From contig JAULBX010011100.1 in the NCBI GenBank assembly GCA_032358255.1, forward strand, positions 124,001 to 188,000: a stretch of DNA of 64,000 nt, written 5' to 3'. Position 1 is the first letter of the stretch. Each line of letters begins with the position of its first letter. This DNA is from Heterotrichella gracilis (lineage: Eukaryota > Sar > Xanthophyceae > Tribonematales > Xanthonemataceae). Below the pieces are notes generated by a model. That model searched no databases and was not told the DNA's origin. It saw nothing but the letters and a program-made list of their open reading frames with translations. Both the position numbers and the translations under genes were made by a program. Positions 56,201 to 64,000 of this stretch are shown piece after piece.

Positions 56201-56302
56201 TCTGGCGCCGAGGCTGCTCCTGGGCTGCAGGTGCAGTAGGTCTCGAGACCTATCCTCACAGTGTGCAGCAGCCGGTTGCCGCATCACAGAGGACGACCTC
56301 AT
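50215..56302 (-). CDS. ISA: Isoamylase-type starch debranching enzyme, plastidic
   Basis: Eleven exons on the minus strand (56302-56153, 55989-55854, 55669-55326, 55054-54863, 54280-54004, 53426-53258, 52917-52678, 52375-52035, 51690-51570, 50959-50825, 50428-50215) join in phase to 772 residues. The Arg- and Ser-rich start looks like a chloroplast transit peptide. From about 97 comes the CBM48 domain ([20 protein letters not shown]), then the GH13 barrel: [10 protein letters not shown] (region I), VDGFRFDLA with nucleophile Asp436, LIAEPWD with acid/base Glu473, and HDGFTLYDL with Asp545. NGEGNKDG and [12 protein letters not shown] are isoamylase-specific. The enzyme cleaves alpha-1,6 branches: ISA1/2 trim pre-amylopectin, ISA3 acts in starch breakdown; I cannot tell which this is. 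The introns carry many boundary duplications. Exon 1 rests on phase and a good donor only. Confidence 0.9.
50429..50640 (-). repeat. Tandem copies of isoamylase exon 11 acceptor region
   Basis: The real exon 11 start region (plus-strand GATGTACAGGCTGCCGCCGC at 50401, then CCCCTGCCGCAA) recurs near 50508 (ATGTACATGGCTGCCGCCGC, then CCCCTACCGCAA) and, shorter, near 50608 (ATGTACAGGATGCTGCCATC). The period is about 100-105 bp. Each unit includes the following GGTTATC(C/G) and AAGGGTTTCAG intron sequence. Confidence 0.82.
50655..50824 (-). repeat. Tandem copies of isoamylase exon 10 donor region with telomere-like spacers
   Basis: The exon 10 end (plus-strand CACGCACCTGTCGTGGTATG at 50818-50837, then CCAGGAAC) recurs at 50718-50750 almost exactly. 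Two shorter remnants (GGCCACGAACG near 50683, GGCCAGGAACG near 50785) also occur. Each unit ends in AAACCCTAAACCC on the plus strand, which is TTTAGGG after the donor on the coding strand. Confidence 0.88.
50960..51253 (-). repeat. Tandem copies of isoamylase exon 10 acceptor region with telomere-like spacers
   Basis: The acceptor plus exon start (plus-strand ACTTGATCAGCAGGCTGCGC at 50946-50965) recurs at about 51040, 51138 and 51234, a period of about 95 bp. Between copies lie GTAGGGTTTAGGGTAAATGG and GTTTAGGGTTTTGAGGCGCG stretches. On the coding strand these are CCCTAAA units upstream of each acceptor. Only the copy nearest the exon (50959) continues into the full coding exon. Confidence 0.92.
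51845..51935 (-). repeat. Copy of isoamylase exon 8 3' end in intron 8
   Basis: 51853-51927 (AGCACCATGGGCGTCCCTCG, then TTCTTCATCTGGCGGTACCA) is a degenerate copy of 52039-52108 in exon 8 (AGCACCATGGGCGTCCCCTG, then TTCTTCATCTGGCGGTACCG), including the donor. The spacing is about 186 bp. The copy encodes a near-identical peptide, but the model skips it. Confidence 0.85.
53015..53190 (-). repeat. Copy of isoamylase exon 7 5' end in intron 6
   Basis: 53070-53175 repeats 52870-52975: TTGCCAGGTCAAACCTGAAG and TCCACGTGGTACTCCTCCAG match exon 7 and its acceptor, followed by the same intron sequence (GGGTGGGAGGGGAGTGGGAC, then AAAAAAGCCCTT). The spacing is about 200 bp. In the copy CACCCAG is lost at the acceptor. 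Confidence 0.85.
53540..53620 (-). repeat. Copy of isoamylase exon 6 5' end in intron 5
   Basis: 53547-53618 repeats 53359-53430: GGTCCATGTGGTAGCAGACC, GAGTCGATGCCGCGGAAGGA and CAGCATGTAGGAATTTTCAT, ending GCCTGG at the acceptor. The spacing is about 188 bp. The reading frame and the GCC-CTGG acceptor context are nearly kept. Confidence 0.87.
53777..53794 (+). repeat. Homopolymer run of 18 C
   Basis: An uninterrupted run of 18 C lies in isoamylase intron 5. The exact length may be a sequencing artefact. Confidence 0.9.
54381..54635 (-). repeat. Two extra copies of isoamylase exon 5 5' end in intron 4
   Basis: The real exon 5 start with its acceptor (plus-strand CAGGAGCTCAATGGCGGTGA, then AGGTGGTCAACCTGTG, up to 54286) recurs at 54400-54474 (CAGGAGCTCAATGGTGGTGA, then AGGTGGTCAACCTGTG). 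A shorter copy lies at 54580-54631 (GAGGAGCTCGATGGCGATGA, then CCAGGTGCACCTGTG). The third copy is joined to CAGGGTTTAGGGTTTGGGGC. The middle copy is open in frame for about 35 codons, so it could act as an alternative exon. Confidence 0.88.
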
Positions 56303-58275
56303 GAGTACAGGGTTTTGCACTGCTGGGCAAGAGTGGCAGTTCACCTTCACAGTTTACGGCAAAGTGGTACTAGCGGCTGCACATCGGTTGCTAGAAAGCA
56401 ACAGCGGTGGCCATATGTTGGTTTTGTACTACTGACAGGTCAGGTACATAAACATCTCAAGTGTAGCGTTCCAATATTACTTGTGTGCCAGCTTCGGCTC
56501 AAGGGGCCGAAACCACAGTACCTGTTCTCAGGTCTAGATTGGAACCAAATTCTATTGATGTCTCCAACAAAGTCACCCTGAATAATACGACTTCGATTGT
56601 ACAACAGCCTTTGGCCTTCTTGAAGGCGGGACTTGGAGAGTATGCGCGCGCGTTGTTGCAGCTCGCATATATATGCATTCATACAGTAGGATGGGGGAAT
56701 TATGTGGGTGCTTGATCTGGAGGAGACTGCGACTACCCAACCGGGTCACATATGGATTACGTCGTTTGCTTCCTAGGCAAGGAGGTGTGGGTAGAGCACA
56801 TCTTTTGACGATGTCCTTCAACAATCCAATTCTCGGGAGGTGAATGCATGCAAGTTGGCGTGACTGATCAACCTACCTAATTGCAGACACAAGGTATCAT
56901 ATGGTGGAAGTATTGCCTATTTTTGCCCGGATAATAAGTGCTGCAGTCACAATCAATGTTTGCCAGAGGTGGGTAAGCATCGTGGGGCTGGATCACCTTG
57001 TTGACACCCTCATGCTGCAACCTGCCAACCACCGTGCACCAACCCACCTTGCCAACGACAGCAAAACTTCCTACAAATTCTGCTACAGTCTATCCATGTA
57101 GATACTGTATTGTCTCGCCACAACCGCACCTATAGTTTGGCTGTAGTACAGGATATGATGGGCTGTGAACAGCAGGATTGGCCTGGCACAGTATCCCTCC
57201 TAACAAACCTGGAAAACGGTACCTTGCAAAATCCAACACAACTGTTGTGCCTCGGTTGCTGTCCACCGCCGTGCTTGCAGTTCACCAACACTACCCAATT
57301 GCCCACTTGATAAAGCACAATTGGTGGGCTCGTTTTTCAGTACTGGTGAAGTTCAACGTGCAGCGCCCTCGGGGGCCATGCACAGCAATTCAATGTTACA
57401 CCATGACACGCAGCACGAGTGCATGTATCCTACAGCTAGTGCATGTATCCACACAGCCAGAGCGTCCTGGACGCCGCGTCCACACTAGGGATCCGACTGG
57501 ACGTGTTTTGGGCTGTTGTAGACTGGTCCCTTTGAAAGGGCACCCATCGGATGGATACCGTAGATTTCCATACTACACTACCCGTGGTCACCCCCGTGCG
57601 CATTGATACGTGGCGGTGGCGAGCTCCCCTTGAGGCCTGGCTGCGACAGGGGCCACAAACACCCACACGCCCTCCCTGGCGCAGCCAGTCACGTTCCCGC
57701 ATCCAGAATCGCCCCAACCTGCGGCGCTCTGAGCCACAGCCAGAGGGGATGGCAGGGGAGGCGGGGCCAGGTGGGTTCTCCGCCGCCATGCCGCGCGCGC
57801 GGCCCGGTCCCGCCGCCGCCTGGCGCAGTACCCTGCCCGACTGCCCGACTGGGCGGAGTCGCCTCTCCCTCTCAGTCGGGCACTCGGTCGGGCGAACAGC
57901 TTGACGGTCCCCGACTTTGCGCCGTGCGTTTCAAGGCGCGTTGAAGTTATTCAAAAGGAGCCCTGCAAGCTTTCACCTACCTATTCTCCACGAGTGTTCC
58001 CCATCTGCAGCGGATTCGAGTTGAGCTTTCACAGCTCCTCATCCCTGCCTTCTATTCATACCCCGCACTCCGTTCCTTCTAACCCTGCTTTCTGTACTGC
58101 TCCTGTAGCGTACTCCGATCTGTCTGATTGGCTCCCACATTGAGGCGGCTCGTTCAACCCTTTGGGCTTCCACCTTCGTTCCACTCCACCTGCTGCCCAA
58201 GCGCAGTTCGCTTCGTTGTATAAACCACTATCAACTCTCGTCACCGCCTAGGCTTGTTCAAAACCCCACAACAAC
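56303..58275. promoter_or_regulatory. Divergent intergenic region between isoamylase and expansin
   Basis: This 2-kb spacer holds the upstream regions of both genes. Its right part is GC-rich, with a long inverted repeat at 57835-57892. Open frames here (57178-57606, 57551-57904) have no recognisable domain and are not supported as genes. Confidence 0.4.
57835..57892. repeat. GC-rich inverted repeat
   Basis: GCCCGACTGCCCGACT at 57835-57850 pairs with AGTCGGGCACTCGGTCGGG at 57874-57892 (one-sided bulge), with a loop of about 23 nt. It could form a stable cruciform or RNA hairpin about 400 bp upstream of the expansin start. Confidence 0.65.
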
Positions 58276-61000
58276 ATGCAGCTCTCCATGGACCGCCCAG
58301 GTGAGCCGCACACCTCAAACCGGGTCGTACTGCTGCCGCCTCACTGCACGAGTTGATGACGACGCCTGCGTTGTACCCTGTCGTGCTGCGCAGTTGGGTA
58401 GACTAGCTGCACTGGTCGCCTGCGTGTTTCCACATGTACCGTATCAGTCACCTAGGGTCAATCGTCATCAGGCTGAGTCTGACTTAACGCGGATTGCCAT
58501 CATCGCAAAGCCTGCTGCTTCACCTGTGTTTGCCAGCTTTAGGACTACCGCTTTTCCTACTTTTCCCTGTACCAACGCTCACCCCTCCTCTTGCGCATCG
58601 CAGCACTCGTGTGCCTGGTACTGGCCATCACTCTCTCCTCCGCATGCGCTGATAACTGGCTCAACGGCTGGGGCCTAACGGGCTGGAGGAACGGCGACGT
58701 GACAAACTACGGAGGCCCCTGGGAAGGCCGTTCTGACTTCAAGAACCCCAACGTGCCCACCTACGGCCTCAACGTGGTAGGTTTTTACCCTGATCTGCCG
58801 CAGCAGTCGGTCACACAGCACCGAGGCTAGGTGGAGCGCCCTGTTATTTGCAGACTGGGCGTGGGCTCTTGAACTGTCATCCTGCGGGTGTCCATCGCAC
58901 GGGTTGTTGTAGTTTATTGGGTGTGTGGGAAAGCGGCCTGATTGCTGTGTGGGTGTTGCAACGGGGTTGTGGTATCCGACGGCGGTACATCTTGCTCAAA
59001 ACCCTGAAGTCTCATCGCCCTGCTATTTATCAACATCCGCTGTCCGCTGCGGGCGCTGTTCTTGTTCAAATTTGACCTCCATACCCTTGCACTGCACTCA
59101 GTAGTTCCTGGTGTTGATGGGTGGTGATAGGTGATGATCCGTGGTGTTAGTCATGACTGACCCTTGCATTGCCTTTGCAGGGCTCCTGCGGCTATGGACT
59201 CATTCCCAGGAACTCGTACCCATTCTGGAGGGCCGGCGCTCTCCCTACCAGCGGCATCTTCTTCAAGTCTGGCCCAGTGCAAGGCTGCGGCCAGTGCTTT
59301 GAAATCAGCTGCGACAGCTCACGCTCAACCAGGGTACGTCCTGGCCGCCGCATGTAAACCCACAGCACGTTTTGCACCCCCACAGTCCTGCGATCTGGGG
59401 GAGTTGAGCTGCACGCACAGCCTGTTTGACGCCGTCCAGAGTGTATGCAAGGCAGTTTTGCTGACCCTTCTCCATTTATTGCACAGGGTGCCTGCAAGTC
59501 GGGCAGCGTCAAGGTCATTATCACAGACCAGTGCCCAGAATGCGGTAACGACCACCTGGATGTCCACTACTACACCCTGAAGAAGATTGTGGACTACAGC
59601 AAAACCGGCACTGTGGGCATGAAGTACAGACGCGTGACTTGCGAGCCACCCACTGGCCTGATCGTGTCTGTGGACCAAAACAAGGGCACAAACGGATGGG
59701 TCCGCCTCATGATTCAGGTATGCTACTTGCTCTCCACTGCAGTCGCACCTTTTGCACAGTGCAATATACATGCAAAGCCCTACATGCACCTGCGTCAGTG
59801 CTGCGCCATCAACAAGTTGCACTCCACGTGCTCGCTCTTCAGAACGCTCAGTCTTTGTCACCTGCACCAGCTGCTGCACTACCACACACTGTGCAGGTCC
59901 AGCGCTCATTTTTACCCCCCTTTGCCTGCAGAACGTCGGCTTCCGCGGCGCCTTGAGGCACGTGTATGTGCGCGGCGCTGGGGACAAAACCTGGAAGCCA
60001 ATGTCCAACACCTGGGGTGCGTCCTGGGAGACCGGCACCTCACCCAGGTCCCCACTGTCCTTTCTGTTTGTGGACGACATGGGCCAGCACGTGACCGCCA
60101 ACAACGTCATCAACGGCGCCAGCACCGGCAAGTTCAAGACCAGCGTGCAGTTCAGTGTCAAGAAGACCTCCAGGAAGAGCAAGAGGGTGAGTGTGGGACC
60201 CAAAGAAGCACTAACTTGTTGCACACAATAGGCTGGCAAATACCTGCACTGGCTGCTCACGTGTCCCTGCTGCATTGATTGCACTTGGTTGCACTGGCTG
60301 CTTATCTGCACCTGCTTTGCACTGGTACTACGGCTGCTGTGCTGTTCTGCCTGTGCGCCAACAACTTGGCTGCTTTGCTGCTTGCTGACCTGTGGGTTAT
60401 CGGCTGCAGAACCTGCTTTCCAACGAGACCATCACCTCGTTGGAGGACGACTTCCAGACCTTCCTGTCCCAGCCCTATGACGCCGGCAACGACACCCACC
60501 TGATCAACTACGAGCCACTGGAGGACAGCCCCTACCCCGCGGTGCCCTTCATGACCAACGACCAGGTGCATGCATGGAAGAAGTCCACCATGGGCCTGGT
60601 CGCCAAGGCCCCCGTCAACCACACCGCCGCCATCGCCCTGTCCAACAGGATCAAGGTGACGTACCATGCAGATGATGACTCCCCCAAGACCCTTGTGTCA
60701 GCTGCCAACCAGGCGGCTGTCATCAAGCAGACTGCCAAGGGGGGCGCCAAGAAGCCCACCAGCTCACCCAAGCCCAAGCCCACCACCCCCAAGCCCAGCA
60801 GCACCCCCAAGCCCACCCCCAAGCCCACCCCCAAGCCCAGCAGCACACCCAAGCCCACCCCCAAGCCCACCCCCACCACGACAAAAACGGTGATTTCCAC
60901 CCCCAAGGACAGCGTGCGGTCAGGCAAGATTGACACCAAGTCAATCGGCCGGCGGCATCGATCGTTGCTATCAGAGGGCGCAGACAGTTTGCGAGGTTAG
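58276..61000 (+). CDS. Expansin-like secreted cell-wall protein with Lys-Pro repeat tail
   Basis: Six exons (58276-58300, 58604-58776, 59181-59333, 59487-59717, 59932-60186, 60410-61000) give 475 residues in one frame. Residues 1 to about 26 form a signal peptide (ALVCLVLAITLSSACA). The double-psi barrel domain has GSCGYG, GCGQCFEISCD and TDQCPECGNDHLDVHYYTL; the usual HFD motif is replaced by HLD. The expansin C-terminal carbohydrate-binding domain follows (VGFRGALRHVYVRG, then SWETGTSPRSPLSFLFVD). Expansins loosen walls without hydrolysis by disturbing polysaccharide contacts. An extra region of about 120 residues and a tail of KPTPKPSSTPKPTPKPTP-type repeats come last; such repeats are often hydroxyproline-glycosylated in algae. 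The final 40 residues are basic. Exon 1 encodes only eight residues, and its choice rests on phase. Confidence 0.88.
60772..60890 (+). repeat. Coding repeat of Lys-Pro units in expansin
   Basis: About 120 bp of CCCAAGCCCAC(C/A) units encode (S/T)PKP repeats. This is internal to the expansin exon and explains the Gly/Val- and Trp-rich false frames on the opposite strand. Confidence 0.9.
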
Positions 61001-63261
61001 ACCAGCTGTCAATAGCTATTTGTTTTCAGTTCAGCATTTAACTTATGGTTCTGTTTGCTTCGAGATCGTCTTTTGATACCATAGATACCACTATGAGAGC
61101 CGTTGTAGACCAATAAGCGCATGCAATCCACGCCTGCCAGGCAGGCTAACGTATTTTCAGTCTTGTGTTTTCAAAGAACTTTGCCATTGGCTTTTGTTGG
61201 GGTTTTGGATTACAACTGCAGACCTGCTTGCCATTCTTTTGTTTTTGGCTCCAAGCTAGGTCACGCTGCAACACGCTGTGCACCCTGCAATGCAGTGCAG
61301 TTCATGCTGCCAGCTTCAGCTGTGCTCGCACGACCCCCGCACTGCATTGCACGAGCACATGCAGCTTGTGCATTCAGTTGTTTCTTGCCTACATATAGGC
61401 TGGGCTATCGGATTTTTCCAGCTCTAGTGTCAACAGAACGGGTGTCTCTCTAGCTAGGCACTGCTCCTTTTATGGGCCATATCGCTGGAACATGCGGTAT
61501 GTACACTGCAAAAAGTGTATGCTTTTCCCTAGGGTACCGTCCTGTGCACCAGACCTGTGAACTTCCGCTTTTTCACTGCTAAATGTTCACCTATTTTTTG
61601 CTGCCAGCGCGGTCAGCACCACACTGAGAAACCCAGTCCTCACAGAACCATTCTTTCCAACCATTTGGAGCTAGGCCGAGGTGCCACGCCCCTTATTCTT
61701 TCGATCGGGGCAACCTAGTTCGTGGCACCGCATTGGTGCGCACACTGCCCCACTGTGACTACCGTTGGGTGAACGTATGACTTGCCTATGGCAACATCGT
61801 TGTCAACAAGTCCCTTTGTAACTTACACACACCATCAACCTCTGCCATGCCATCTTTCAAACACTGGCTGGCTGCTGTGCCTGCCAAGCCCCATGCCAGG
61901 CAGGCAGCCCGCCACTGTCAAATGCACTGCTGCAGTCACCAAGTATCGCCACAGGCAGGCACCGTGCGCACCCACTACCTAGTCTGTCAAGCCAGCTGTT
62001 CCCAACCAGACCACTGATGGCTCTGCTTGGTGTCTCCTCTCCCGCGCTGCACTTGAGGTGGCCCACCATGGTGCACCAAGGCACAGCATCAGTGTGGGAG
62101 TTTGTCCATGCATATGAGAAACCGCTGTCCATGCATACTTGCTACCCAGAAAGAAAGAGACAGATGCAGGCAAACACAAAGGGAATGTAGTTTGTGGGCA
62201 CTGTTGCCTTGATGTTTATCATGGATGTGGGCTGTGCACCACTTGTGCATTCCATTTGTAATTGTGGCTTCAACTGAAAGCCTTGCCAGTCCTGGTACTA
62301 ACAAGGCTGATTTGATACTTTGAGACGTTCAGAGGTTCCTATCTTGCTGCAGAAAATATATTGTGGTGGAGACTCTTCGAAGGATACTCTGCGATGGATA
62401 CGACTCAGCCACTGAGGTGTGAGACGCGTGAGCTCACTGGATTCCAGCCACGCCTCCCGCTGGATTCCTGTCTGTCGCGGCTCAGACTGTCTGACCTGAG
62501 TCGGACTGAGTCGAGGCACCGATGTCACACCCAGCCTGGCGGGTTTCCCCACCCAAGAACCCATTTCAAAATGCACCAGCCCAAGGGAGAACTGTCATTT
62601 TAGCGTTGGGGTTGGTTTGTCGACTGTTGTCTCGCCGCTGGGGTTTCACTTTCGCCTGTTCTTACCGGCATGCCAAACTGGTGACTCGCATGTGTAGTTT
62701 CCCAGTCTCGATTGCGAGTTGGCGTTGTGTGCTGCGACCTCAATACACATTGGGTTGTTTTTTAAAGAATACCTCAGTTGGCTCGCTTCGAGCTGTCAGT
62801 AAACAAAAGGTCTGTTGGGGCATATGCATGCATGCATGCATGCATACTGATAAGCGGTGCTCCTGAGCACATACTTCTTGGCGTGTTGCTGCAGCTGCCG
62901 TTAGCCACACACTGCCGTGTACAAGCGGCTTTGCTGCACAGTTTAGTTTGTGCATGCATGAAACACGGTTAGTGACAGGTCAGCTACCAACGCCTACAGG
63001 CATACCCCACCCACAGTTCAGATTCTCAAACGTTGTAGCTGCGAGGCACTTACAGACCCTTTGTGTATGTTTGTGAAGCCAATCCAGTGCCAATCTCTCG
63101 CAGGGTGGTCCGAACATTGCAGCTATACCAGCCAGGCAGCTGAGCAACAGCTGAACAAAAGCAGGGCGCAGGGCACAGGCAGCAGCCACACACACCGCCA
63201 TTGACACCAGATAGCTACAACGCTGCATAGCACTCGCCCTGTGGGCCCCCGCGGCTCAGCC
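61001..63261. other. Intergenic region, no gene seen
   Basis: No domain-bearing frame is visible on either strand. Pure TGCATGCA repeats lie at 62825-62845. A short hydrophobic frame at 63061-63228 on the minus strand could be the first exon of a gene, but I cannot extend it. Confidence 0.4.
62825..62845. repeat. TGCA tetranucleotide repeat
   Basis: Five TGCA units in a row form a self-complementary microsatellite. Shorter TGCATGCA palindromes are scattered through most intergenic parts of the window. Confidence 0.9.
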
Positions 63262-63635
63262 ATGAAGCTGCCTGTTGGGCTGTGCAACACGTGCCAGACC
63301 CTCAACAGGGCCTGCCGCTATGCCAACACCACCGCACAGCACCAGCCCCCAGCCAAGCGTGGCCAGGGCGTCATCTCCGACCTAGTAGGGTCCCTCAAGC
63401 TGCCAGCGCTGACCCTACGGGCGGTGAAGGCACCCTCCGAAACCCCCGGCTCCTGGACCTCGCGCCTATCAGACGCGCTGCCGTGGGCCAAGGAGACCAG
63501 CCACAGCGCAACCCCAGGGACGGGCACGGTCCCAGAAGACGAGCATGCGCATGATGAGCACTTGCCATGCGATATTCTGCCAGAGGCAGTGCAGGCGAAC
63601 CAGCTAGGGTTTGGCTTCAGCGCTGGAGGCCTGCT
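63262..63635 (+). CDS. First exon of a possible patatin-like phospholipase (partial, runs off window)
   Basis: The open exon starts at ATG 63262 and ends at a good donor (GGCCTGCT/GTAAGT). It encodes about 124 residues. The N-terminal part is basic with a CxxC pair (CNTCQTLNRACR) and looks non-conserved. The last residues, QLGFGFSAGGLL, resemble the start of the patatin domain, where a glycine-rich oxyanion loop opens the fold. The catalytic GxSxG and DG motifs would lie in later exons. An acceptor-like GCTCGTAG at 63754-63761 is followed by a short frame that does not show a patatin sequence, so the next true exon may be outside the window. Confidence 0.4.
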
Positions 63636-64000
63636 GTAAGTTCCTGGGGGCCTGCTGTACAAGGTCGCGACTGTGGGGCTGTGGACGCATCCTGTTGTGG
63701 CAGTTTCCTTTCTGAATCATTCCACTCCTTACCGCGACCCTTCTGTGTGTGTGCTCGTAGGTGGGCGGCATACCACCCCGCCCGCGGTGCACCACAGCCC
63801 ACACACCTATTCACACAAACCACATAGCAAACGGCTGCCGGTGTGGTGGTGCATTCATGATCATGACACAAAGTGCTCCCCGCACATCCACATGCACGGC
63901 GACATCCGCACCCACATCTACCCGTCAAACGGGATGCCCGATTCCCCTCCCATCCACCTATTCTTGGTGCACAACTCCAGCTTTACACCCGGTTTCACCC

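Noticed and set aside
57551-57904. 117-codon plus-strand Arg/Pro-rich frame before expansin
   Set aside because: GC-rich composition and an inverted repeat explain it; no domain, no splice continuation.
60532-60939. Minus-strand frame with Gly-Leu-Gly-Val repeats
   Set aside because: It is the reverse complement of the Lys-Pro coding repeat of expansin.
62980-63228. Minus-strand 82-codon frame starting with a signal-like hydrophobic stretch and a GTAAGT donor
   Set aside because: Could be a first exon, but no downstream exon with coding character was found on the minus strand.

Overview
The window is nuclear DNA of a green alga (Chlorophyta). The genes are split by many short GT-AG introns with in-phase exon joins. 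TGTAA, the usual green-algal polyadenylation signal, follows many stop codons. Proteins of the plastid and plant lineage (isoamylase, a plastid ABCI11-like ATPase, tRNA adenosine deaminase, DUF2358) sit beside an algal-type septin. Two secreted proteins end in Pro-rich tails like those of algal cell-wall glycoproteins. Plant-type telomere-like repeats (CCCTAAA/TTTAGGG) occur inside introns. I cannot name the genus. There are no rRNA genes, CRISPR arrays or bacterial operons, and I found no tRNA gene.

Layout, left to right: a small membrane protein (2904-4124, +); a five-exon coiled-coil protein (5394-6839, +); a WW-GYF protein (7327-8527, -), divergent from frataxin (8935-10499, +); a 15-exon secreted GH2 glycosidase (11235-19174, +); a TadA-type deaminase (21010-22793, -), divergent from a DUF2358 protein (23426-25803, +); a septin with a hydrophobic C-terminal segment (27078-31433, +); a PPR protein (33436-35256, -); SEM1/DSS1 and an ABCI11-like ATPase only 43 nt apart (37080-39029, +); a second, paralogous PPR protein (40372-42424, -); an unknown multi-helix membrane protein (44750-48670, +); an 11-exon isoamylase (50215-56302, -); an expansin with a Lys-Pro repeat tail (58276-61000, +); and the first exon of a possible patatin-like lipase running off the right edge (63262 on, +).

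The genes do not form one pathway. Themes are plastid functions (starch debranching, ECF-type metal or vitamin transport, RNA processing by PPR and TadA, DUF2358), mitochondrial Fe-S assembly (frataxin), and cell-wall or surface functions (GH2, expansin).

The most unusual signal is structural. In the three longest genes (GH2, septin, isoamylase) at least 14 exon-intron boundaries have been copied in tandem into the neighbouring intron. Each unit of about 30-200 bp carries a splice site plus the adjoining end of the exon. Several of these arrays are spaced by telomere-like repeats whose orientation usually follows the splice site: CCCTAAA before acceptors and TTTAGGG after donors, read on the coding strand. 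The copies are diverged and often contain stop codons, so they look like old, repeated boundary duplications and not like exons in use.

Exon coordinates were joined by hand from splice consensus and reading frame. Most joins are phase-consistent; the exceptions are stated. First exons, UTRs and very small exons are the least certain parts.
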